Shown: in pieces, positions 21,361-33,500 of the stretch
How the letters are laid out: every line of letters starts with the position of its first letter
Position numbering within the stretch: the first letter of the stretch is position 1
NCBI GenBank assembly: GCA_022605425.2
Contig: JAKIMF020000013.1
Coordinates: 310,001-374,000 of the forward strand
DNA: 64,000 bases
From: Hamiltosporidium tvaerminnensis
Lineage: Eukaryota > Microsporidia > Dubosqiidae
Direction of reading: 5' to 3'
The notes under the pieces: model-generated
Database searches by the model: none
The model's input: only the letters and a program-made list of their open reading frames with translations
What the model was told of the DNA's origin: nothing
Program-made: the position numbers and the translations under genes

Positions 21361-24300
21361 AAGTAAATTCTAATATTATTATTTCTTGTTAAAATCTGTA
21401 TTGTGCTTTGACTGAATTCCTCCGTAAATTCTATGAGATTATTGAGTGTCTATGCGATTATTATAGAAAGTAAATTTATATTTATTTATACTTGTATGAT
21501 ACCTTTGACAATGCGTAATCTTCTATAAGAAAATAACTTACTCTCGTTTTTAATTCTATTTTTTGCAAATAAATCGTAAATTCTGGTTTTTCTGCCAGTA
21601 AAATTTCTCCGACTCTTGTTAAATATATTCGAGCTAAATAATCTTAATATTTTTGAACTCACATAAAAATAATCATATTAACTTTATTTTTTAGATATTG
21701 ACATGCATTTTTTAGTATGCGTCTAGAGCTATTTAAAGCAATAATATTTATGCGTTTCGATCGATTTCACGGTCTATTTCGCTTTATATATTTATGATGT
21801 TTTTATTTGGTTTGTAAAGAATAGCGAAACAGGCTATCGTCATGGTTAAGATGGCCATGTCTAGATTTTTCACATACCTTTAAGGGCTTCATGCAATCGT
21901 AGATTTTCTCGGTTTTGGCTCATTATTAATCCCAAGATAGACTATTATTCATACTATGGCGGAAAATCGCATATTCATATAACTTTTAGACTCTCTCTTT
22001 TTGGCCGTCCGGTGATAAATTTATTCTATCTAGTTTCTTATTAAGTTAAGTATTCGCCGCAAAAACAGTCAAAGTTATGCTTTTGACACTTCAATAAGCT
22101 ACTTATTTCCTTAAGGCACTACTTTGCATCATATTTTGAAATTATATACTCGGTTTTTTATTATTTAATCATTATAACGTGGAAAATGTTAAATTATTCC
22201 TAGTAAGCTTAAGGTTTTCAAATTAGCAACATTTTCAATTTGCTTCATCTAAAGTTGCAAAGAATATTGTAAATAAATATGCTTTTTTTGATTTTCTCGG
22301 AGTAGAAATTTAAATGATATAGCCGCATTTGAATTTCAGATTAAGCAATATATTTAATTCTTTATTTACATCACTCACACCGTCTTCTCGAATCGATCAA
22401 TAAATCGTTGAAATCAAATTTATTCATTCGGTATAATTTTACAAAAATCTGGTTCAGTCATTCGAAACATAAGTTTCATGCGGTTTTTGTGCTCGAAAAT
22501 GCTTTATGACATATAATATGTAAATCTTTTAGGAGCTGAAATGAACCTCGTTATTTTTTTTGCTATCAGTTCATTACCAAGAAACTATTAAAACGAACTT
22601 TTTGTATAGATAAGTATTTACTTTGTCGTACGCATTATTTGTTTCGAATCTGTTTTTCGAATATTTTACCTTATTTTTGCATGAGAATGCTGTCCTCATC
22701 TGTCATGGTATAGAGTTTTTCTTTGCTTTTAATATCTTAAAATTATTACTAAGGAGTAATCGTTTTTATTAGACAGTTTTTTCATATTTATTCCTATTTA
22801 TAGGTATTTCCTATTGTCATTTAAACTCAATAGATCTGTACAAAACACAAATATGAGAGGTGAAAACCAAGATTTTACAGAGTTTTTTTAATTGTTTTTG
22901 TTATGGATTACTCGGTTACTAGGGATCTTAAATATGATTTTGATTGTATATAGACTGAAATACAAGACCAGTTTGCACATGGTTGTTTTGTATATTGTTA
23001 TGTCACATCATCACGAAGATTAAGGCATGTATTTTTTCCAAATCAATTCATATGCTTTCAGGTTGTTTTAAGACTATTTATTACGACTGAACCGTATAAG
23101 GAAATATCGATATTTTTTATAGATTCCTCAATATCTGGTGATTTTTATATGAAATACATGGATATACTTAAGAGAACGAATATTGTTGCACTTCAAAGTT
23201 TCAATACACGTTTTTTTTGTCGTATAAAGGATTTTTCAAAGGAAAGCTTAAAAGTGGTACTTCTTTGAAAATTTAAAATTTTAATGGCAGTATAACAGAA
23301 AACTCTAGTATTTTTATTAAAATATGTGATTTCCAACATCATAAAGTTTGTTTAGACAGTTTTAACTACTAGAAAAACCAAAGCTAGAACAATATCGCTT
23401 TTTAGGTCCGAAACAAAAAATTTTTAAATATTTTTTAAAGCAAGAAATATAGTCAGGGAATATAAAACGAGAAAAATGTTTATCCTATATTACGGTTTTA
23501 TTATTCTCTTACAGAGTAGAAAGCAAAGATTCAAATATATTATGGTTTGAGATTCTCGAATTTGGCAGATTCGATTGATCTATAATGATCCACCCGTATT
23601 TTTTATAAATATTTTTTTTGTTAAATTGTTTTTTACTTTATTTTTCGGTGTTTTTTTTACACATACACCGATAAATTTTTCTTTTTTCCCAGATTTTGCT
23701 AAAATCATATCTTATAGCAGAATATTAATTTAATCAGTGCCAAGATTTATTCAAACCAGTTGCTTTGAATAAAACAAGGTCCTCGGTTCAAATTTTTTTT
23801 GAGGCCTTTGGAAAGGTTTGATTTGTGAATTCTCTTTTTGGATTTGCCGTTTAAACGACCATGAGTTTATTTTGTGATTAAAACAACAAGACCTCGTATT
23901 TGTCTATATTTTCGGTGAAAAATCATTTATCCACATCTGGTCATTAAATTCGATATATAGACGATTATTCAATTAATTAGATCGAAAACTTTGTTATCAA
24001 ATAATTCACACAAAAATTTTGCGTCATACGTATATTCTCTAAGCTTTTTTTATTTATATAAGTAATTAATTCTCAGGTTTATATAGAAGGTGATGCCAAT
24101 TCAAGATATTAGCTCAATAATTAAATAATCAATTACAATTCTTTTTACTATTTTATGCTCTAAAATATTCTACCGGTCATGTCTGTATTCATTCTATTAC
24201 ATTGATATTTGAGCATACTCAAATTTTATGATGTAATTTTTCATGAGCTTGTATGATCATTTTTGCAAACTTTTTCAAATATTGTTTCTATCTTTAATTA

Positions 24301-24547
24301 AGGTCGACACGGACATTATTTTCTGTTTAATTTTACAGAATCTTGTTAGTTTTTAGTCTAATAAATTCGTTTTCTTAAGTTTAAATCTTTCAGAGTAGTT
24401 CCTACTTATATAAAAAGATCAGAATGAAAGCAACAAAAAAAGAACAAAAATTCATTGTTATAAGCAAAAGAGAGATAAATTTTAATAAAAGAAATTTAAT
24501 GAACCAAGCAAATCATCAGAAAGCTTAATATTTCCCAAGTAAATTTA
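21361..24547. other. Long spacer, 3.2 kb, no gene recognised
   Basis: No ORF of note on either strand. The plus strand is noticeably T-rich through most of it. This could be decayed minus-strand coding sequence, but no motif supports that. Confidence 0.4.
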
Positions 24548-27331
24548 TCAAAAAATCTCATAATTTAAGAAAGCATCTTCGTCATACGAAAACGCAGTAA
24601 TAAATGAATCAGGTCGATATTTTTCTACCATTTCTAATATTTTGAAATATTTATTTCTAACTCTTTTGGCGGGGTGGAATAATCCCTGAACTAAATATTG
24701 TATTAAAATTAGAGGATCCATTTTCAAGCAGAAAACTTCCATACATTGAAAAAAAATATCTTCTAAATAAACAGAAGTTTCAAATATATTTGGAAATACG
24801 TAATTAAAAAGATGGATTAATAAATCTTGGTTTATATTTGGTGATTTACAGCTCAAAACAATGCTTTTGACACATATCATTCCTAACTGTCGATGTACAA
24901 TATCTTTTTCTGAAAGACTATCTTCAATAATATTTATTAAACATGGTATATAATCTCTTCCTTTGATATTTACTCTCCCAAATATCATTGAAATAGACTT
25001 TAAAATTCCATGTTGGATTATACTTTCTGGAATAGAATAATCAGTTAAAAGAGTTGGTAAAACAGTAAATAAACCACAATAATCTGCTAAAATAGATATT
25101 GCAAGACAGGTTGTATTTCTTTGATTTCTATCCAATGTTTTTAAACTATTCATTAAAATATTTAATATATCTTGTGGGCCAATATTAATAGAAATATATC
25201 CTATGCATTCAGAAGCCAAAACTCTTATATTTTTACTTGGAGAATCTAAAATATCTATAATTCCATAAACGATTCTCAACCATTCTTTACTGTGTATATT
25301 TTCACATTCATTACTTTCTTCTTTACAAAGAAACTTTAATATTTTTAAAATATTTTCTTGTACATTTTTATTTCTATTTTTTATGAGAATTGTAAGATTT
25401 AAAACCAATTCTTTTGTATTCTGAATTTTCCTTTGACAAATTTTTAAAAGACAATTCAAAATTGATTCTAAAAAAATTTCAGAATTTTCATCTTTCAGAT
25501 TTTCTATTAGTAAGCTATAAAGTAAAAGTATATCATCTTTCTCTAAAAATGCAATTATTTTTGAAACTTTTTGTGTTCCGTATATTTTTATTTGGTAATC
25601 TCTCTGAATAAATTCAGATATGAATATTTCAAAGAATTTTTTTATCCAAACGTATTGATAATTCGATTTTTTAATTAAAATTTCAAGATTTTTAATTGTA
25701 AAAATATCATTTTTAGACAAAGAAAAATTTAAACAATCAAAATAATCATTCATCTGGACATCCCCAATATATAAATCATCTATTTTCACAATAACTTTAC
25801 TAATTAGATTCCTTACAACTTCACTTTCGTTCCTGTACATTTCAAAAACAATATTTATATTTTTAGGATTTTTTAATACCTTTTCCGATAAAAGTTGCAA
25901 ATTCTTAATTTTTTTTGTCGTCAAAATCAGTTTAAAATGCTTTTGTAAAAAATAAAACGAATCTTCTTTTTCTATAATTAAACAAATTTTTCTGTAAATT
26001 TCTAAACATTTTTCAAAATAAAATCGTTTATAAATTAATTTATTAATTCTAAAAAAAATTTCAATTTTAAAGTTTTCAATTTCAAATTTCTCTCTAAATG
26101 TTGCTAAAACATTTAAATAATTTACAAATACCTTAGTAGACACATTATGACATTCTCTAAAAATATAATCTATAATATCTAAGAATATATCTGAATCAGT
26201 TGACTTATAAATAGCCAAATTTAAAATTTCACATCCTTTTACTTTTAAAAATTCATTTTCCTTTTTAAGTAATTTTAAAATTACTTTTACTAAAAATTTA
26301 AAATCAATATTTCTATGTTTTAATGTATATTGTACAAAAATCTCAGCAAGTAATTCATTGGCTTTATTATATTTACTTTTATTTAGAGATTTGAAAAATA
26401 AAGTTAAAGATTTCAAGTCATAAAAATTTATCATTAAATAAATTATAAATGAAATATTTTTTGTGTAAATTTCATTTTTACATTTTATTTCATCTTCAAA
26501 TAGTAAAAGAACAAAATTGTGATCGTGTTTCGTAAAAATTAAATAAAATATTTCAATACAAATTTTATGAAGTCTGAAATATTTTCCTAAAATAAAAGTT
26601 GCCATAATTATCATAAAATCCTTAAGAAAAAAACATTCATCAGAATATTCTATTAAAATCTTTGAAAATTCTAAATATTTCAATTTTTCAATATCATTTA
26701 ATAAAGAAGATATCAAAATTGAAGTGATTTTTTCATATAGAAATTTGTTTTTACCATAAATTTTTAGAAGTTTTTTTTTCGCATTTTTTACTTCTTTTTT
26801 TTCTCCGTTTTTTAAACAAATCAAATTTTTTAAAATTTCTATTTCAAAACTTTCACTACCAATGTTTAATATAAGTTGATTAAACAATTGATAATCTTCG
26901 GCTTTATAACAAGGAAGTTCTAAATCAGTTATAAAATTTTCTTCTTTTTTATTATCCAAATACCATAAAGGCGGTTCCAACACTTTAAATATATCTCTCG
27001 GTACAATTTTTATTATTTCTTTTAAATTAAATTCTACATTTTCTTTAATAAAAAATTTATCCGAATTTGGTTTCAAATCCCATTTCGAAGATAAACCATA
27101 CGAACAAATAGTATCAAAATTACCGTTTTTTATTCTACCAACAGGTGTCTGATCCCACATCATTCTCTTTGTTTGTGTTGTAGTTCTAGGTGTTTGTGAT
27201 ATTTTCTCAACCACCCCTACTTCTTCCACCTCGTCTTCCCACTCACTTTTAGTATCTTTTTTCTTTACTTTTATTAAAAATTCTGACTTACCATTCTTCA
27301 TTTGTATTAAAGGGTGCTTGAATCTTGCCAT
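24548..27331 (-). CDS. SF3B1: Splicing factor 3B subunit 1 (SF3B1/Hsh155)
   Basis: SF3B1 is the HEAT-repeat scaffold of the U2 snRNP SF3b complex; it clamps the U2-branch-site duplex in the nucleus. The protein has 927 residues, close to yeast Hsh155 (971) and shorter than human (about 1300), because the N-terminus is cut down. One U2AF-binding-type tryptophan motif remains (MMWDQTPVGR, residues 57-66) and a second possible one (SSKWDLKP). The linker PRDIFKVLEPP (111-121) fits the p14-binding/entry region. From about 150 onward it is helical HEAT repeats. The C-terminus is best conserved: TVLPTLLTDYSIPE, VHRQLGMICVKS, NYVFPNIFETS and GLFHPAKRVRNKYFKIL all match blocks in human SF3B1 in order. 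The start is the first ATG (MARFKHP), with 'tataaat'-like AT-rich sequence upstream. The frame is intact, so the splicing machinery is probably still in use. Confidence 0.92.
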   Translation of the reverse strand: MARFKHPLIQMKNGKSEFLIKVKKKDTKSEWEDEVEEVGVVEKISQTPRTTTQTKRMMWDQTPVGRIKNGNFDTICSYGLSSKWDLKPNSDKFFIKENVEFNLKEIIKIVPRDIFKVLEPPLWYLDNKKEENFITDLELPCYKAEDYQLFNQLILNIGSESFEIEILKNLICLKNGEKKEVKNAKKKLLKIYGKNKFLYEKITSILISSLLNDIEKLKYLEFSKILIEYSDECFFLKDFMIIMATFILGKYFRLHKICIEIFYLIFTKHDHNFVLLLFEDEIKCKNEIYTKNISFIIYLMINFYDLKSLTLFFKSLNKSKYNKANELLAEIFVQYTLKHRNIDFKFLVKVILKLLKKENEFLKVKGCEILNLAIYKSTDSDIFLDIIDYIFRECHNVSTKVFVNYLNVLATFREKFEIENFKIEIFFRINKLIYKRFYFEKCLEIYRKICLIIEKEDSFYFLQKHFKLILTTKKIKNLQLLSEKVLKNPKNINIVFEMYRNESEVVRNLISKVIVKIDDLYIGDVQMNDYFDCLNFSLSKNDIFTIKNLEILIKKSNYQYVWIKKFFEIFISEFIQRDYQIKIYGTQKVSKIIAFLEKDDILLLYSLLIENLKDENSEIFLESILNCLLKICQRKIQNTKELVLNLTILIKNRNKNVQENILKILKFLCKEESNECENIHSKEWLRIVYGIIDILDSPSKNIRVLASECIGYISINIGPQDILNILMNSLKTLDRNQRNTTCLAISILADYCGLFTVLPTLLTDYSIPESIIQHGILKSISMIFGRVNIKGRDYIPCLINIIEDSLSEKDIVHRQLGMICVKSIVLSCKSPNINQDLLIHLFNYVFPNIFETSVYLEDIFFQCMEVFCLKMDPLILIQYLVQGLFHPAKRVRNKYFKILEMVEKYRPDSFITAFSYDEDAFLNYEIF

Positions 27332-27485
27332 AATTTAGTATAAATATAATCTCATAAAAAACTTCTAATAAATAAAATATTCATTATAAAAAAATATCAG
27401 TTTAATAATTATAAATCTTTTAATTTATTTTAAATTTACATCTGAGTTATAAAATATTTTTTTTATAAAATATTTACAGTTTTCT

Positions 27486-27597
27486 ATAAACATAAATGAA
27501 GAGTTGGAGTTAGAAGAAGAAGAAATGGTGGTTAAAGAGATAGAAGAAAATTATAAAATATGAAAATTATTTTAATCCAGAAATTTATTAAATAAAA
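27486..27597 (+). repeat. Isolated 3'-tail fragment of the R2-like element
   Basis: About 112 bases match 6875-6987 (from cataaatgaagag to ttattaaataaaa). It lies between the divergent starts of SF3B1 and the small gene at 27709. Only the 3' end is present, as expected for a severely 5'-truncated retrotransposition product. Confidence 0.72.
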
Positions 27598-27708
27598 CTG
27601 TTTTAAAATGATTTTTTTATAATAAATTTGTATTTGGAATTTCAAAATTATTATAAATGTAATTTTGATAGAAAAAAAACCCTTCTTCCTATAAAAAAAG
27701 ATACTTCA

Positions 27709-27966
27709 ATGCAAGAATCTATTGATAATTCAAATAAAAAAGCGAGAATTTTAGGTATTTTGGAATTTTTAAATGATTTAAATGAAGAAAGAAATATATA
27801 TTATATTTATGGAGCTATTGTAAGAAAAAGATCAGATGTATTTTCTATGAAAGTATTTGATGACTTTGATTTATTAACTCAACAAATTGATAAATTTAAA
27901 TCTGAAAATAAAGAAAATCGTTTGTTTTTTGAGTCATTGAAAAGAAAAAAATGTATTTCGTGGTAG
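27709..27966 (+). CDS. Small protein of unknown function (85 aa)
   Basis: The frame is open from 27607, but the first ATG is at 27709 (MQESIDNSNKKAR). The upstream part (LEFQNYYKCNFDRKK) would need a TTG start or an upstream frameshift. The protein is charged and probably helical, with ERNIYYIYGAIVRKRSDVF and DLLTQQIDKFKSENKENR. There is no signal peptide or membrane segment, and I recognise no domain. It has the composition of a real microsporidian gene and faces SF3B1 divergently across ~380 bases. Moderate confidence that it is a gene. Confidence 0.5.
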   Translation: MQESIDNSNKKARILGILEFLNDLNEERNIYYIYGAIVRKRSDVFSMKVFDDFDLLTQQIDKFKSENKENRLFFESLKRKKCISW

Positions 27967-28044
27967 AAAATAAATTGCAATATTTTTCTAGTTTCTATAC
28001 GTTTAAATATTAAAGTAAGTGTATATATGAGCGGTTTATGGTTT

Positions 28045-28395
28045 AGTAAATGGGTTTTATAATTTATATAAAGGGGTATATTTTTAATTTGAAAGTATAT
28101 TAACTAAAGGGTTTTATTATTAGATTTATTAAAAGGTGTTAATAACAGTATAGTTATTATAAGGGGTGTTAATGTACAGATTTTTAGATTAAAGATTGTT
28201 ATTATATAGCTGGTAATTAAAAGGGTGTCGAGCTAGTTTGTATTATATTAAAGGGTGTTAAAATATGAAGTAGGGATTAAAGGATGTCATTAAATTGATT
28301 TAGTAGGTTAATAGGTTGTTGATATAGAGAGTATTAAGTTAAAAGGTGTTTTTAAAATCTTAATTAAAGAAGAAGATGTTATTAGAGTGTATAAT
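28045..28395 (+). repeat. Degenerate ~30-bp array with ttaaagggtgtta motif
   Basis: About twelve variants of ttaaaNGGtgtta occur near 28047, 28074, 28106, 28131, 28160, 28190, 28218, 28249, 28279, 28310, 28341 and 28376, spaced 25-35 bases. The intervening sequence is not conserved. It follows the gene end at 27966 and resembles the 'aaggggtata' block of the array behind MCM6. Confidence 0.6.
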
Positions 28396-30000
28396 AGTCT
28401 AATCGTGTTTACTAGCTACAAGTATACTTTAGATGCGTTATTAATTTTATCTTTAATTTATCTCTTGTTATTCCTTTTCTAAAAATTCGGCAATAATTTT
28501 GAATGGGGCTCTAAGCAGCTCATTCAGCATAAGATTTTAGTTGAATTTACAAACCGGTGACTTCTCAAAATGCAATATCTTTAAAATTCGGGAATGAGCT
28601 AACTTCTCCAAAGATGTTAACCTAAATATATGACTAATATACAATGACACATAAAAAAGTCAATTAAGGGCTTGAGCGTAAATAACAAAGTTTATGAGGA
28701 AATTGAAGTTATTTTAAAATAACCTTAATTCTTTTGTCTGGTCTATTCGATAAACTTGCCAGTTAGCCAACGTTAAAGCCCGGGTGATGAAGCAAATGTA
28801 TGACTCGGATTTTCATTTTCTTGGCTTTAAAGAAATTGACACCAAAAACAATAATTTGAGTTTTACTACAAAAAGATGCATCTGCTAGACTTTTAGCAAA
28901 AAAAATTATAGATATTTTAAACAGATAGATAGATTAAAGATAAGTACAATTTATCACATTTCTGGTAACCTTTGATATGCTAACACGGCTAAAGCAAATG
29001 AATCGATTTTTTTTCAAAATTTTCCCTGTAAATTACAAAAATTTAAACGATATTAGTTGAAAAGTACGAATTGGAATACCAGCGAAAACACATAAGCTCA
29101 TCGATATCATTATAAATGGAAATGAAATTGTCACTTAGCTAACAAATTTTTCGAATTTACCTGATTTGCCAGATATTCTGCTTCAAATTTTCATATTAAA
29201 TTTGGGCTATCTACCATTTTCTCCGAAACATACTTTCATAAAAACTTTGTAACGGCGCGAGACTTTTTGCAGGAAAAGCTTAAAGAAATGTCATCAAAAC
29301 CACAATGTGAAATGGAAAATCTAAAGAGTAATATATTCGGTTTCTACGCCCTTTAACGGTTCATCGATTTTACCATTTAGTTTAAAGGTTTATACTCCTC
29401 GTATCACTTAAATTTGCAATTGCAATAAAAGAATCACAATCTAATCGGTGCAAGTTTGTGGCATAGATTTAGAGAAACCGTGCTTCTCATATGGGCAACT
29501 GCTATAACTCTACTAGTGGGCTTATGTTCTAATTTCTTGATATACACCCAGATAAAAAACCCGAAAAGCATTGCATATCCGAAAATCTGTGATTAAATTG
29601 ATTAAAAGCATTAAAAAATAAATTTTAATGTATTGTTTTATTTTAGTTTCCTTGAATTCCTTTTTCTATATTATAGCAAAGAGCAGCAAGCAAGACTAGG
29701 TCATAAACTCAGAAAAGAATGCGAATAATTCTTGGAAAAATACAGAAATAATATAATTCATAATTAAATGAAATAAATGTCAACTGAAATAATAAATTTT
29801 GTGTTAGAATAACAAAAATCGGGTATATTATATTCTTTTATAATAATTTATGAAATATAAAAGGAATAAGCTAGAATATATTTAAGTTTTTTAAATAATT
29901 TCATGTAAAAAAATGCAAATATTCTTTGAAATATTTCATATCGAATATGAAGAAAACTTATTATTATTTATACGAACAGTCGGTTCAAACTTTATTTAAA
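28396..30000. other. Spacer, 1.6 kb, no gene recognised
   Basis: Locally less AT-rich between 28500 and 29560 but without an ORF on either strand or a match to the named repeat families. Confidence 0.4.
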
Positions 30001-30580
30001 AGTATCACATCTTTTTAAAATAGTAACAAGTGTTATATTTGTTTTCATGACATTAGCGCAGTTCTAGGTTTAACATTAATAACTTCTCCCCTTACACTCC
30101 ATCAGTACTCTCTTTTATACTTATATTCCAAAGCCGCTCATCCAGAAAGTGTGTAGAACCCCATAAAGGCACAAGGTGTTACCGAAGTTTATTAATTCTC
30201 GTTGCATGAAGTGTAATGTAGATTGAAACTCGCCTCGAGCCCCTTTCACAAAGACTTTGCAGCATTTCCATCTACTTTACACTTTCCAAACCGGATAAAT
30301 TTCTCGCGAAGATAAATCCTGTCGACTTGTATGAGACCTACTTAGACAGAGCAATGTCATAGCACAGGTATAACCCGCGATTAGTATTTATGACTGTTTA
30401 AAAAGTATTTTTTATTTTTATCTTCAGATTGCAAATGCCTTCTAAAAATGTAACCAAGGCTAGGTTTCAGTGCTTTTACATAGCAGTTATTCCCAGTTTC
30501 AATCATGGATCAATCTAGATACTTAAAGAGATATAAAAGAAGAAGGTTTTTGGGAAATAGCATTTATATAACTTGGGTTG
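30001..30580 (-). repeat. Dispersed repeat family A, copy A3 (inverted)
   Basis: On the minus strand it ends with the family's 3' block (gttaaacctagaactgcgc, tcatgaaaacaaatataac, aaaaagatgtgatac). It aligns back through ggttatacctgtgctatgac and gcactgaaacctagcc to the aactagattg region of A4. The first ~150 bases of the family are missing or unrecognisable. Confidence 0.7.
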
Positions 30581-33500
30581 GTTTGATTTATTTGGTTGAT
30601 TTCTTTCTTTTGCTTTTCGTAACTTCTCGATATATATTTTTGATTTAAGTTCTATAGCATTCGAAAACCGAGGTTAAATCTTTTTGTGAGTGGAATCAGT
30701 TAGAAAAACTCGGTTTAAAAATTTTGATTTAATTAAAAAACATAATAAATTGATGGAGTAAAGTTGGAAAAAAAGTATCAACATAAAAGTATCATAAAAT
30801 ATACTTGATATTGTTTGTACCAAATGATTTTATTTTAAAAACTTAAAATGTCTGAGATTATTATGGGAATTTCGTTTTGTAGTCTTATATCAATATATTT
30901 CTATTTGATAACAATGTTATGGAAAATATTTACAGACAAATAACAAATATATGAAATATTTTGGGAAACTACTCCCTCGGTTGCTTTTAGCATTTTATCT
31001 CCTTTTAAAAGTTTATAGTAGTTGAAATTTATCCTTTATGCTTTACTATATAAACGGCGTGATAAAATATTTCAAGTAATCCAACCTTATTCCTCAAATA
31101 TATGTATCAGTGTGTTTATGCATCCTCTTCGATCCCTAAAGGTTTGAAACTTAATGGCAAAACTTTGGTATGTAATTTCTCACTTTCTACATTGTATATT
31201 TCCTTTGGCTATAAAACGCATAGCATAATCACCAGAAGGAAGTATTTGATTAATCTCGAAGTGTTTTTCATGATATAAAAAATTAAATTTGATCTTAAAA
31301 CAAAATTTATGGTCATAAAAACGTCGCAAATATTTTTTAAGTTCATTTAAAGGTGAAAACCTAATCGTAAAGACAACTATATAGAACTTAACATATCAAA
31401 TAAATTAGTGTTATACCATGATAAGAAAGATAAAGAAAATACTTGTGTTACACAATAAAATATAAAGAATGCTTTACTGTTTAATAGTTCCAACATGTTT
31501 GGAAATATTATTTGTAACAACATGATATGTTTTTGAGAATAAAAATTTCGCTGAAACTTTAGTATATTAAATTTTAACTTGCCTAAAGCAATGTTTTGCT
31601 TATTGTTAAGATATCTCGGTATATAAAAATGATGAATTAGTGAAATAAATAGAATATACAATTTGGTTATTTTGAGTTTAATGTTAATGTAAATATTCTG
31701 TTAGTGAAAAACAAGAGCATACCTGATTGAACATGCTTGTAAATTTTTAACCAAAAATATGGAGCCAATATGGTCGAAGAATATTTCTATAATAATCTGT
31801 TGTTTTTTATCGCATTCTTTCAGGAAGTCGAAAATAATTCTTGATATATTTAAGAAAAAGCTGCTAAAATGAAATCTATTGTTTTGCTTCATGAAACTAA
31901 CAACTATTCATAAAATATATTCTAAGCTATTAAATATTTATGTTAAAGAAGTCGATTTCAAATACGTTTTCACTTTCATAATTTCTCATCTAAAATGAAT
32001 CTTTAGTGATATTTTGATAAATGAATAATCACATATAATCAATAAGATTTTGGTTAAGGTGTAAAAAATAAAAGCATTTTCTTGACTAAAACCAAAAAAC
32101 CAGTATTTAGGACAGAGAATAAATTTTAAAATGAGATATTAACGCAAATAAACCATACAAATTATACTATACCAAAGATATTAACAGTATTGAACTTGGG
32201 CTAACTTATCCTGATATACCTTGAAAATATAATCTGCAATTTTTTTATAAAAAAACGAATAGAACGCTTTTAAAGCATAATGTGTGTTTTGATCGAATTA
32301 GATAAAACTATTAATCTGAAATAAAATTTCTAAATGTTAAAGAAGAGTGTTTTTAAATAAAATGGTTTATGTTTTTTATGTTGTTATTTATAATATAAAA
32401 GCGAATACCAACCATTTAAAAAGACCGAATACTTGTAAATTTTGCAATTAATATTTCATATTTCCATTTAAATATAGCCGTGATATTCCATATAAACTGG
32501 ATTATCGATCTGAAAATATAAACGAATATTCCGATTCATTTAAAATATGTGAACTATAATGTAGAATCACTACAAAAAAGGATTGGATAATGTTGATATT
32601 TCCATGTGTGTAGCCAGACTAATATTATAAGAATATTTAAAAATCTTCAGTTACAAACTAATTATTTTTTATTATCTCTATTTAAATAGGCCTATTAAAA
32701 CATATATCTGAGGATAGAAGCTTTTTGAGTAAACTAGTGATATGAAAACTAGTACCATAGAGTCAACCAACGGTTTATATTCTCGTTCTTCGTCATTCGG
32801 GACATAAATTTTTTCGGCATAAAGCATCGAAATTTTTCAAATCTATATGAAGATTTATTTGTCTTATACTTAATAAATGTGAGTTTATTTTAGGAAAACT
32901 AGAATAGAACGCTATACGGCATAATACGCTCTACCATTAAATTATAATTCCTTGCGTTTTTAATCAAATATATGAGTTTGCAAGTTTAAAATTTTCCAAA
33001 TAAATGAAGGACACTTACAGAAAACAGAAACAGTCAGTCATAAAATAATTTTATAATTTTGAAATATAAATATAGTTAATAATATACTCTAGACTTCAAA
33101 TACAATCGAATGTCTCTTGAAAATCCGATATGGTCTTCACGCATTTTAGTAAAAAACGGACAGAAAAAAGCCTTTAAGTCTCATGAAAATTTAAAACACA
33201 CTTCTATATCTTATGAGTTACACAATAGAATTTTAAAAAACCCAAAACTTTTAGAATAAGTTTTTGTTTGATATAAATTTAAAGTCTCCAACTTTAAAAT
33301 ACATTTATAAATTATATAATAACATATTCAGAAAGAATACTTAACCGAAACCTACACAATAAAATAATTTATATCTTAAAATTCTATCTTAAATACTTAA
33401 TATTACAACCATAAATCAATAACGCAATTATCTAAAATCCTCCAAAGAGATTTAGTAATTTAATAATCAGAAAATATGAAGAACGAAACTTTTGATTTCA

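Noticed and set aside
23785-23800. ggttcaaat resembling a tRNA B-box
   Set aside because: Flanked by T-runs, with no cloverleaf pairing.
32257-32930. Recurring 'tagaacgct...gcataat' in the long spacer at 32 kb
   Set aside because: Two short imperfect matches in AT-rich DNA with no alignable flanks; too weak to call a repeat family.
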